Assembly: GCA_016926065.1 (NCBI GenBank)
Contig: JAFGPI010000223.1
Span: 1 to 37,149, forward strand
DNA: 37,149 nucleotides
DNA from: Candidatus Krumholzibacteriota bacterium
GTDB lineage: Bacteria; Krumholzibacteriota; Krumholzibacteriia; Krumholzibacteriales; Krumholzibacteriaceae
Direction: 5' to 3'
Shown: piece after piece, positions 27,708-35,957 of the stretch
Position numbering within the stretch: the stretch's first letter is position 1
How the letters are laid out: each line of letters starts with the position of its first letter
Notes under the pieces: generated by a model
The model's database searches: none
What the model saw: the letters and a program-made list of their open reading frames with translations, nothing else
Told to the model about the DNA's origin: nothing
Made by a program: the position numbers and the translations under genes

Positions 27708-28797
27708 CCGGGCCGGGGATAAGCGGGCGGAAATCGTTTTTTTCGGCGGATTCGATCCCCACTACCCGAGGAACGCCATTCTCCGCAAGGGGATGACGCG
27801 GTGCGGGATGGCGGTGGAGGAATGCCGGGTCGGCCTCAAACGGAAGGTGACCACCCGTTATCCCGCCCTGCTGTGGAAATACCTGCGCCTGGCCGGCGGC
27901 AGGAAAATACTCTTCGTTCCCGATTTCCGGCATAAAGATGTGCCTCTGGCCTGGTCCCTGGCCCGGCTGGGTGGGCATAAGCTGATTTTCGATCCCCTGG
28001 TTTCGCGTTACGAAACCAGGGTTCTGGACCGCGGTGACATATCCGAGGGTACGCCGCAATCCTGGCACAACCGCAATCTCGACCGGTTATCAATGCGTCT
28101 TCCCGATCTGGTATTGGCCGATACCGATATTCACGCTTCCTACTATGCCCGGGAATTCGACCTGCCGGAAAATAAGCTCCGCACGCTCCGTATCGGATTC
28201 GACGATGACATATTCGGGGAAAGGCGCCTTCCCCCGGAAACCGGCACATTGAAGGTGCTTTTTTATGGATCATTCCTCCCCCTGCACGGCATCGATACGA
28301 TCGTCGATGCCGCCCGCCGGCTGCGGGGAGAGAGGATAAATTTCCGGATTTTTGGTTCCGGACAGACCTACCGGCAGGTCGAGGAGAGGGCGAAGGAGCT
28401 ATCCCCCAAACTACTATCCTTCCATCCCCCGATGGCTTACCGGGACCTCTCCCGCTTGATAGCGGAAGCGGACGTGGTGCTGGGGATATTCGGAACCACC
28501 CTCAAAACCCAGATGGTGATACCCAACAAGGTCTTCCAGGCGCTGGCGGTGGGACGGGCCTTGATCACCGCCGATTCTCCGGCCGTTAAAGAAATATTCC
28601 GGGATGGTGAACATCTCTTAACCGTTCCTCCCGGAGATCCCACTGCCCTGGCCGAAGCCCTGAGAATCCTCCGGGACGATGCCGAGCTGAGAAAAGGGCT
28701 GGCCCGGGAGGGAGGCGTATTGGTGCGTGAGGAATATAATCCCCGGCGGGTGGCCGAGCGGTTGATTGGTTTATTGAGGGAGTTCGATATCCGGTGA
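27700..28797 (+). CDS. Glycosyltransferase family 4
   Basis: LKVLFYGSFLPLHGIDTIVDAARRL...DVVLGIFGTTLKTQMVIPNKVFQALAVGRALITADSPAVKEIF. Confidence 0.85.
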   Translation: MNNRAGDKRAEIVFFGGFDPHYPRNAILRKGMTRCGMAVEECRVGLKRKVTTRYPALLWKYLRLAGGRKILFVPDFRHKDVPLAWSLARLGGHKLIFDPLVSRYETRVLDRGDISEGTPQSWHNRNLDRLSMRLPDLVLADTDIHASYYAREFDLPENKLRTLRIGFDDDIFGERRLPPETGTLKVLFYGSFLPLHGIDTIVDAARRLRGERINFRIFGSGQTYRQVEERAKELSPKLLSFHPPMAYRDLSRLIAEADVVLGIFGTTLKTQMVIPNKVFQALAVGRALITADSPAVKEIFRDGEHLLTVPPGDPTALAEALRILRDDAELRKGLAREGGVLVREEYNPRRVAERLIGLLREFDIR

Positions 28798-29891
28798 AGG
28801 TGCTGCTGGTAAATAGCGAAAAAGGCATGCGGGGAGGCGAGAGGCAGACCCTGGAGCTGGCCTTCCGTCTGGCCGCCAAGGGCCACGAGGTGAGGTTGGC
28901 CGCGAGGGAAGGAGGACGGATAATCGCGGAGCTGGGGGACAGGCTGCCGCTCATCGGGCTCCCCTTTGAATCCTTGCCCCTTCGTACCCCCCGGCTGCTC
29001 GGACTCTACCTGAAAGACTGGAAGCCGGATATCGTTCACACCCAGACTTCCCGGGCGCATACCCATTGCTGGCTGGCGGCGAAGTTCCATAAAAATTTCC
29101 CCCCTCTGGTAGTGAGCAGGAGGGTGGCCTTCGAAGTTACCCCGGGGATAAGCTCATTTTTAAAATACCGTACCGGGGTGGCCCACTATATCCCGATATC
29201 CGAAGCCGCCGCTTCCGGGCTGTTGAAAAGAGGCATTCCCCGCCACATGATGACCATCATCCACAGCGGAGTGGATACGGTCAAATACCGTGACGCGACG
29301 CCGGATTCTGACCTACTGGCGGCTTGGAAGGGAGAGGGGAAAAAGATTATCGTCGGATCGGTGGCGGCCTACGAAAGGGAGAAGGGCCTGGACACCTTGA
29401 TCGAGGCCGCGGCGGCGGTTAAAGGCACGCCCGCTGAATGCCGCTTCGTAATACTGGGGGAAGGGAAACATGAAGGCGAACTGAGGAGGTTGATCCGGTC
29501 CCGCGGCCTGGAGAAGGACGTTCTACTGGCCAAAATCGACCGGGAACTGGAGAGAATGCTTCCCTGCTTTGATATATTCGTGCTGTCCTCCCTGCACGAA
29601 GGGCTTTCCACCGCCCTTATCGCCGCCCTGGCGGCGGGATTACCGGCCATAGCCAGTAATACGGGGGGGATTCCGGAGGTCCTGGGTAAGGATTCCGGTC
29701 TGCTGGTGGAAGCCGGAGAGGTATCGGATTTGGCAGGGGCCATACAAAAATTCGCCCTTTCCTCCTCGTTACGAGACTTGTACGCGGAAAAGGCCCGTTC
29801 CCGGGCCGCCCGGTTCGATATCAACGTCACGGTGGAGAAAACGCTGGCCGTCTATCAAGCAATCGAGCGGAGAGCGGGAGGGGAACGATAA
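28794..29891 (+). CDS. Glycosyltransferase family 4
   Basis: GGERQTLELAFRLAAKGHEV...VGSVAAYEREKGLDTLIEAAAAV...DIFVLSSLHEGLSTALIAALAAGLPAIASNTGGIPEVL. Confidence 0.9.
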   Translation: MKVLLVNSEKGMRGGERQTLELAFRLAAKGHEVRLAAREGGRIIAELGDRLPLIGLPFESLPLRTPRLLGLYLKDWKPDIVHTQTSRAHTHCWLAAKFHKNFPPLVVSRRVAFEVTPGISSFLKYRTGVAHYIPISEAAASGLLKRGIPRHMMTIIHSGVDTVKYRDATPDSDLLAAWKGEGKKIIVGSVAAYEREKGLDTLIEAAAAVKGTPAECRFVILGEGKHEGELRRLIRSRGLEKDVLLAKIDRELERMLPCFDIFVLSSLHEGLSTALIAALAAGLPAIASNTGGIPEVLGKDSGLLVEAGEVSDLAGAIQKFALSSSLRDLYAEKARSRAARFDINVTVEKTLAVYQAIERRAGGER

Positions 29892-30001
29892 CATTTTTTC
29901 GAAAATCAGCACGTCCCTTGCATAGTTACGTAATCAGAAAGGATACGCTGCCTCTAAACGACTTTAAAATAAACTTATAACTGGCAGCGATAAAAAGAAT
30001 T

Positions 30002-30919
30002 ATGCTTTATAACGATGCGACGGTTAGATCCTTTTTACGGATCCTGGCCACTGTACTTATACTAACCTCGTTTGTCCAATATTTAGGTCAATACCCGGTG
30101 TGGGCCGGGGATTACGCAATCGCTCCGCAAGAAGAGGACAGCACCTCTCAAGAATACTCCTCCGGAATGGATAATCTCGAGGGCTTCAACATCGTTAATC
30201 TGTTCCCCACCGTGGTTCCCTTTGGAGAGGGCGAAAGGTTGCTCTTCGGCATCCAATACGGACTCATCCATGCCGGTGACGCCACCTTGGAAATACGCAA
30301 TATCGCCCTTATCGATAGTATGCCCTCCTATCATATCATTTCCAGGGCTCGAACCAACAAGGCCTTTGATTTGGTCTTCAAGGTCAGGGACCGCCACGAG
30401 TCTTTTATGGATTACGATGACCTCTATTCCCTGCGCTTCGAAAAGCACCTGCGGGAGGGTAAATTCAGGCGGGACGAAGAGGTGAACTTCGACCAGAACA
30501 ACCATTTGGCCATTTACCCGGATAAAACGGTTCCCATCCCACCCAATACCCAGGATTTCCTCAGCGCCCTGTACTATATGCGCACCATAAATATCGAACC
30601 CGGCCAGGCGGTGGCCATGGCGAATCACACCGGGGGCAAGAATTATCCGATCTACGTGAAAGTGTTAAGGAGAGAAAGGGTAAAGGTCCCCGCCGGGGAT
30701 TTTAATTGCCTGGTGATAGAGCCGGTGATGAAAACGACCAGCATATTCGAACAGAAGGGAAAGTTGACAATATGGCTTACCGATGATACGGTCAAGATGC
30801 CGGTGCTGATGCGCTCCAAGGTTATCGTCGGTTCGTTCGAAGCGGTGCTGAAGGAATACCGGTTGAGCACGGAAGAGCCTAGAACCCTGGATAGAAAAGG
30901 AATACCCGGAGATGGCTAG
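30002..30919 (+). CDS. DUF3108 domain-containing exported protein
   Basis: Signal-like N-terminus; PFGEGERLLFGIQYGLIHAGDATLEIRNI...KAFDLVFKVRDRHESFMDYDDLYSLRFEKHLREGKFRRDEEVNFD...VPAGDFNCLVIEPVMK...GKLTIWLTDD. Confidence 0.8.
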   Translation: MLYNDATVRSFLRILATVLILTSFVQYLGQYPVWAGDYAIAPQEEDSTSQEYSSGMDNLEGFNIVNLFPTVVPFGEGERLLFGIQYGLIHAGDATLEIRNIALIDSMPSYHIISRARTNKAFDLVFKVRDRHESFMDYDDLYSLRFEKHLREGKFRRDEEVNFDQNNHLAIYPDKTVPIPPNTQDFLSALYYMRTINIEPGQAVAMANHTGGKNYPIYVKVLRRERVKVPAGDFNCLVIEPVMKTTSIFEQKGKLTIWLTDDTVKMPVLMRSKVIVGSFEAVLKEYRLSTEEPRTLDRKGIPGDG

Positions 30920-31859
30920 CGGTTACGAAGAGATGGACCTGTCGCGCGTCAGGACCGTATCGATCAAGGACCGGGAGAGCAAGGTCTCGATAGAGGACTA
31001 CGGCAAGCCGGTCGAGGGGGATGGATCGCTCCGGCTTTGGCTCGATTCCCTACCCGATCAGTTGGCCGTGAAGCGCTTCCGCACGCTGGTGGACCACCTC
31101 AGAAAAGCCCGCTCGGGCGAGGATCGCGAAATTATCTGGATGATCGGCGCGCACCTCATAAAATGCGGATTACCCCCCTATTTGATAGAATTGATGAAGA
31201 AAAAGTACATTACCGCCGTAGCCATGAATGGAGCCGCCGCCATTCACGATCTGGAGATATCCTTTTTCGGGAAAACTTCGGAAGACGTGGCGGCGACCCT
31301 GGAGCGGGGCCTGTTCGGATTCTCCGAGGAAACCGCCTTCCTGCTCTTCGAGGCGGCTGAGCGGGGGGAAAAGGATGGCCGGGGATTGGGAGAATCGATT
31401 GGCGGATTTATCGCCGACCAAAAAGCTCCCCACCGGGAGATGAGTATCCTGGCTTCCGCCTTCAGGCTGGAGCTGCCGGTTACCGTCCACATCGCCATCG
31501 GAACTGACGTCATAAATCAGCATCCCGGTTTTTGCGGACGGACCTGGGGGGACCTGTCCGCCCGCGATTTCCGGATCTTCTCCCGCAAGATCCTCAATCT
31601 GGGCCAGCACGGAGGGGTGGTGCTAAACGTCGGTTCGGCGGTTATCCTTCCGGAGGTGTTTTTGAAGGCCTTCAGCCTGGCCCGGAACCAGGGCGCCCCC
31701 TGCGATAGCATAACCACCTGCAATATGGATATGATACAACACTACCGTCCGGGAGAGAACGTTCTCCACCGGCCTGCCGCCTTCGGCGGATCCTCCCTCA
31801 GCCTGACGGGACATCACGAGATCATGATCCCGCTTCTCTATTCGGCTCTGAATTCCTGA
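30912..31859 (+). CDS. Uncharacterised protein, deoxyhypusine-synthase-like fold suspected
   Basis: ITAVAMNGAAAIHDLEISFFGKTSEDVAATLERGLFGFSEET; TVHIAIGTDVINQHPGFCGRTWGDLSARDFRIF; LNVGSAVILPEVFLKAF. Family call is from recalled motif style, not a search. Confidence 0.45.
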   Translation: MASGYEEMDLSRVRTVSIKDRESKVSIEDYGKPVEGDGSLRLWLDSLPDQLAVKRFRTLVDHLRKARSGEDREIIWMIGAHLIKCGLPPYLIELMKKKYITAVAMNGAAAIHDLEISFFGKTSEDVAATLERGLFGFSEETAFLLFEAAERGEKDGRGLGESIGGFIADQKAPHREMSILASAFRLELPVTVHIAIGTDVINQHPGFCGRTWGDLSARDFRIFSRKILNLGQHGGVVLNVGSAVILPEVFLKAFSLARNQGAPCDSITTCNMDMIQHYRPGENVLHRPAAFGGSSLSLTGHHEIMIPLLYSALNS

Positions 31860-31891
31860 CCGCGGCCGGGGAGGGAGAGTCAGATTAATGG

Positions 31892-31921
31892 TTGACAGTT
31901 GAATGCTATTTATGGTAAAAT
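31892..31921 (+). promoter_or_regulatory. Predicted sigma70 promoter TTGACA-N18-TAAAAT for the EPS operon
   Basis: TTGACA 31892-31897; TAAAAT 31916-31921. Confidence 0.65.
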
Positions 31922-32038
31922 TCCCATAGAATCAAGGAGGTTTCTATAAGTTACGTTTGCTATAGACATTCGCTTCAGTGCGGTTTTTGAGCTAGTAAAG
32001 TTGTCTGTTATGTGGCAAGCGTTTTGCTTTATATCAAT

Positions 32039-32071
32039 ACCCAGGCTGAAGTGATCGGTCTGGGTTTTTTT
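32039..32071 (+). terminator. Intrinsic terminator/attenuator in leader of sugar transferase (ACCCAGGCTGA-AGTGA-TCGGTCTGGGT + T7)
   Basis: 11-bp stem with two G-U pairs, 5-nt loop, seven T; immediately upstream of SD GGAGGAG and ATG 32084. Confidence 0.75.
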
Positions 32072-32083
32072 GTGGAGGAGAAG

Positions 32084-32776
32084 ATGACTGGATACCCCGA
32101 ACTTAAAGAAGCACTCCTTGTTCCGGAAGATATTCCCTCCGACAAAGTGAACGACTCTGACATTTCAGAGCGGGGAATGTACATCTTGCTGAAGAGGGTA
32201 ACGGACCTGGTCTTTACATCGCTGATCCTGTTGCTGTTTCTTCCTTTGATCCCCGTCATCGTGATCCTCATCAAACTCGATTCCCCCGGGCCAGTCCTGT
32301 TCAAGCAGAAAAGGGTGGGCCGCAACGGAATCGAATTTGATTTTTACAAGTTCCGCTCCATGTACGAGGGAGCGGAAAATATTATCGGGACGCTGCGCCC
32401 CCTCAGCAAGGGAAATGGTCCCATTTTCAAGCTTAAGGAGGACCCCCGGGTAACACGCGTCGGTTGTTTCCTCCGCCGCTCCAGCCTGGATGAATTACCC
32501 CAACTTCTAAATGTGCTGAAAGGAGACATGAGCCTGGTCGGACCCCGTCCGAATCTACCCTCAGAAGTAGCGCACTACCTTCCGTGGCATAGGAAACGAT
32601 TGGATGTAACTCCTGGTATTACTTGCTTTTGGCAAATTGCCGGCAGAAGCCATATAGGATTTCAGGAGTGGATGAGATTGGATCTTGAATATATCCGGAA
32701 GAGAAGTTTGATCACGGATCTCAAGATTATGATTCAAACTATTCCAGCGGTAATTGCCAGGAAGGGCGCATATTAA
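32084..32776 (+). CDS. Exopolysaccharide sugar transferase (polyprenyl-phosphate sugar phosphotransferase, WbaP/WcaJ C-terminal-domain type)
   Basis: [59 protein letters not shown]...[28 protein letters not shown]. Start 32084 has SD; ORF track start 32012 lies upstream of the terminator. Confidence 0.92.
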   Translation: MTGYPELKEALLVPEDIPSDKVNDSDISERGMYILLKRVTDLVFTSLILLLFLPLIPVIVILIKLDSPGPVLFKQKRVGRNGIEFDFYKFRSMYEGAENIIGTLRPLSKGNGPIFKLKEDPRVTRVGCFLRRSSLDELPQLLNVLKGDMSLVGPRPNLPSEVAHYLPWHRKRLDVTPGITCFWQIAGRSHIGFQEWMRLDLEYIRKRSLITDLKIMIQTIPAVIARKGAY

Positions 32777-32792
32777 CGTTCTGGCATATATC

Positions 32793-32837
32793 TTGCCATA
32801 AATCTTGTTTGACATATAATTTCTAAAAGGTTAAATT
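32793..32837 (+). promoter_or_regulatory. Two overlapping sigma70-like promoters: TTGCCA-N16-TATAAT and TTGACA-N17-TAAATT
   Basis: TTGCCA 32793-32798/TATAAT 32815-32820; TTGACA 32809-32814/TAAATT 32832-32837. Confidence 0.6.
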
Positions 32838-32906
32838 TTCGCCTACTTAGACCGATTTCACAGCCGGGGAGGCAGTCTGGAAAAAATTTTTTCGGAGGTT
32901 GGTAAG

Positions 32907-33689
32907 ATTATTTCGAGGACAATACTTTCCGCGTGGCTGATTTTGGGGCTTCTCTGTGCGGGATGCGGAAGCGGTAACAAACTAATTGACAACAGAAACG
33001 GCGAGGTTGAGGTCAGCCGGTTGGTGCCGGGAGATATTCCCTCATCCTGCGCTCCGGAGGACTATGCCCTGGGTTACGGGGACGAACTGGATATCGTTTT
33101 CTTGTTCAATCCGGAGATTTCCCGGAAAGGGATCAAGGTCAGACCGGACGGCAAGATTTCCTATCCTTACGTGGGAGAGGTGGAAGTGGATGGCTTGACG
33201 GCCACCGCCCTGGATAATTTATTGACAGAGAAATTCTCGGAAATCATACGCGAGCCGGAGATCTCGGTGATAGTGCAGGAATTCCAACCGCAACAGGTAT
33301 ATGTCCTGGGCGAGGTAATGGCCCCGGGGGGATATGATTTTAACCGCGGCTTGACCTTGGTACAGTCTTTGACCCTGGCCCGGGGGCTGCAAAAGACCGC
33401 CAGTAAAAACAACGTAGTGGTGGTCAGGCGCACCAGCCCGGATCGTATCGTGGGGCTGGAGGTCAACATAGACAACATCCTCAAGCACAACCAATACGAA
33501 CTGGATATCCCCCTGGAACCTTACGATATTGTATATGTGCCCAAATCCAGGCTGGCCAGCACCCAGCAGTTCGTGGAGTCCATGTACTCCATCCTGTACA
33601 AGCCGATGGATATGTATCTAAAGACCTGGCAGATGCTGAACGCGAAAGTCCTTTTCGAGTATTATCAAGTTATGATAGAGAACCGATAG
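32907..33689 (+). CDS. Polysaccharide export outer-membrane lipoprotein (Wza/GumB-like)
   Basis: YALGYGDELDIVFLFNPEISRKGIKVRPDGKISYPYVGEVEVDGLTATALDNLLTEKF...VYVLGEVMAPGGYDFNRGLTLVQSLTLARGLQ; lipobox LLCAGC. Probable start ATT at 32907 (ORF track begins at TTG 32943). Confidence 0.85.
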   Translation: MISRTILSAWLILGLLCAGCGSGNKLIDNRNGEVEVSRLVPGDIPSSCAPEDYALGYGDELDIVFLFNPEISRKGIKVRPDGKISYPYVGEVEVDGLTATALDNLLTEKFSEIIREPEISVIVQEFQPQQVYVLGEVMAPGGYDFNRGLTLVQSLTLARGLQKTASKNNVVVVRRTSPDRIVGLEVNIDNILKHNQYELDIPLEPYDIVYVPKSRLASTQQFVESMYSILYKPMDMYLKTWQMLNAKVLFEYYQVMIENR

Positions 33690-33694
33690 CTGAT

Positions 33695-35059
33695 ATGGAA
33701 ACAACAACCACTACCACCAGAGAGACCACCATAAAAGATTTTCTGGAAGTGATCTTCCGCAGAAAGTGGATCGTGGTGGGCATGGTTTCCGTATCCACCA
33801 TCATAGTCCTCTACCTCAACCTGCGGGAACCGGCGGTCTACGAGGCTTCCGGCCGGGTATTGGTTAAACGGGGGGAGGCCATAGGTGTTTTCAGCAATTA
33901 CGTGCGAACCCTTAGCTGGGAGGAGGAAATAGCCTCCCAGATCGAGATGATAAAATCCCAGATCGTGATCGGACGGGCCCAGGAACTGATCGGCGAATAC
34001 CTGCCGGCGGAATTCGAGACGGAAGAAAGAATTAATCCCGGGCGCGTCAGTTCCGGCGTCATTACCACCTCCAACGTTTTGTACATCGCCTATACCGGCA
34101 GGAATCCGGTTTTCTGCGAAGCGGCGGTAAACGCTATCATCCATGCCTACAAGGAGTATTACCAGCGCACCCGCACACCGCCCGAGATGGAGGATTTCTT
34201 TTCCCATGAGATAGTCACCTACAAGGAGGAGATGGAATACTGGAGAAACCTAAAATCACGGTTGGAAAAGGAGTGGGGAATAGTGGATATCGACGTGCAG
34301 AGAAAAAGCACCCTGCTCCGCTTGGATAAATATCAAAACGATCTGGATGAAATCTCCACCAGCATGAGTGAGATAGAAGCGGTGATCATCGATCTGGAAA
34401 AGGCCCTGGAACTCAATCCCGACGAGCAGTTCGCCCTGATCACCAACCATTTTCAATTCGGAGGCAAAAAAACGGTTATCGACAATCTCAAGGAGAACTT
34501 AACCACCCTAGAGATGGAGGAATCGGAAATGTCCGCCAGTTTTACCGACGACTACCCGGAATTGGTCAAGGTGAGAAGGCAGAAAGAGGATATTTACCGG
34601 AAACTCGACCAGGAGATACGATCGATAATCACCATGAAGAGGTCCACCTACAATATTTTGAATAACAAATCTCAGGTAATAGCCGATATCATGAGACAGA
34701 TAGAGGAGGACCTGGATAAATTTCCGCAGAGAGAAATCGAGCTCAACCGCATCGCCGCGGCGCTCGCCCGGGTCGAATCCGGATACGATAACCTGATTGA
34801 ACAGCAGATGAACTCGCGGATAACCACTGCCAGCAACCCGGAGTGGACGGTTACGATATTGTCCCAGGCTTCACCAGCCTATCAGAAAAGAACCCGGGAC
34901 TACGTCAGGATTGCACTGGGCCCTCTGTTCAGCTTGATCGTATCCCTGGGATTCGCTTTTTTTATGGATAACCTCGATCATTCGATAAAGAATGTCAGCG
35001 AGGCGGAGGACGCGCTGGGATTCAGGGTGCTGGCCAGTTTCCCGGAAGCCAAGAGATAG
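33695..35059 (+). CDS. Wzz/GumC-type polysaccharide chain-length determinant
   Basis: TM at both ends; IKDFLEVIFRRKWIVVGMVSVSTIIVLYLNL; central coiled-coil region; C-terminal QASPAYQKRTRDYVRIALGPLFSLIVSLGFAFFMDNLDHSIKNVSEAE. Confidence 0.88.
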   Translation: METTTTTTRETTIKDFLEVIFRRKWIVVGMVSVSTIIVLYLNLREPAVYEASGRVLVKRGEAIGVFSNYVRTLSWEEEIASQIEMIKSQIVIGRAQELIGEYLPAEFETEERINPGRVSSGVITTSNVLYIAYTGRNPVFCEAAVNAIIHAYKEYYQRTRTPPEMEDFFSHEIVTYKEEMEYWRNLKSRLEKEWGIVDIDVQRKSTLLRLDKYQNDLDEISTSMSEIEAVIIDLEKALELNPDEQFALITNHFQFGGKKTVIDNLKENLTTLEMEESEMSASFTDDYPELVKVRRQKEDIYRKLDQEIRSIITMKRSTYNILNNKSQVIADIMRQIEEDLDKFPQREIELNRIAAALARVESGYDNLIEQQMNSRITTASNPEWTVTILSQASPAYQKRTRDYVRIALGPLFSLIVSLGFAFFMDNLDHSIKNVSEAEDALGFRVLASFPEAKR

Positions 35060-35067
35060 TACGAATC

Positions 35068-35886
35068 ATGTATGAGGAATATTACAGTTTCAAGGAATTA
35101 CCCTTCAACGTCACTCCCGATCCGCGGTTCCTGTACCGCAGCCGCAGCCACCGGGACGCTTTGGCGTACATAACCTACGGTATATTCCAGAAGAAGGGAT
35201 TTATCGCCGTGACGGGCGAGGTGGGAGTGGGAAAAACCACCGTGGTAAACGCCTTCATCGATCTCTTTCAACCGTCCCTGGAGACGGCTTTCGTCTTTAC
35301 CACCAAATTCCCCTTCGATCAGCTTCTCTACCTGGTATGCAACGATTTCGGACTGGAAGTAGAGGGAATGAATAAAGTGCAAATGCTCATGGCGCTAAAC
35401 AAATTTCTCATCTCCCAATACGAAAAAAACCGCAATACCGTTCTCATCATCGATGAAGCCCAAAACCTCTCTCCGGAGGTGCTGGAGGAACTCAGAATGC
35501 TGTCCAACCTGGAGACCAGGGACAGAAAACTCATCCAGATTATGCTGGTGGGACAGCCCGAGCTGGAAAAGATGCTGAACTTGAACGAAATGCGGCAGCT
35601 GCGGCAGCGTATACCGGGCATTTGCCACATACCGATACTGAACCGCGACGACGTGGAGAAATATATTCAATTCCGGATCAAGGTGGCAAGTGTCAACGGT
35701 CAAGGGCCGGCTTTCACGTCCGAGGCCATAAATGAAGTATTTCATTACTCCGGAGGCACACCCCGATTGATCAACATCCTCTGTGACCGGGTGTTATTGC
35801 TGGGATACGTGATGAACGTGCACAATTTCGACAGCCGGATCGTGCGGGAGGGGATTAGAGAATTAGAAAGCAAGGAAATCACTTGA
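35068..35886 (+). CDS. ExeA-type AAA ATPase (XrtA/PEP-CTERM-associated ATPase-like)
   Basis: MYEEYYSFKELPFNVTPDPRFLYRSRSHRDALAYITYGI; Walker A TGEVGVGKTT; Walker B VLIIDEAQNLSPEVLEELRMLSNLET. Confidence 0.9.
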   Translation: MYEEYYSFKELPFNVTPDPRFLYRSRSHRDALAYITYGIFQKKGFIAVTGEVGVGKTTVVNAFIDLFQPSLETAFVFTTKFPFDQLLYLVCNDFGLEVEGMNKVQMLMALNKFLISQYEKNRNTVLIIDEAQNLSPEVLEELRMLSNLETRDRKLIQIMLVGQPELEKMLNLNEMRQLRQRIPGICHIPILNRDDVEKYIQFRIKVASVNGQGPAFTSEAINEVFHYSGGTPRLINILCDRVLLLGYVMNVHNFDSRIVREGIRELESKEIT

Positions 35887-35957
35887 TCGATCGGGGCGGA
35901 GTCTCGATTGGATGACTGGTTGTGGTTTTAATACTTTCCGAAACCGGGAGAAATCGG

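Noticed and set aside
29946-29989. 7-bp inverted repeat CGCTGCC...GGCAGCG upstream of the DUF3108 gene
   Set aside because: 30-nt loop and no other supporting signal; reported only as noticed.
31970-32025. JUMPstart/ops-like similarity (GAGCTAGTAAAG...GGCAAGCG) in the EPS leader
   Set aside because: Only loose resemblance to RfaH ops elements; not enough to call. An alignment to known JUMPstart elements would decide.
32012-32083. N-terminal extension of the sugar transferase (MASVLLYINTQAEVIGLGFFVEEK)
   Set aside because: Would translate the intrinsic terminator hairpin; ATG 32084 has an ideal SD and matches the usual family start.
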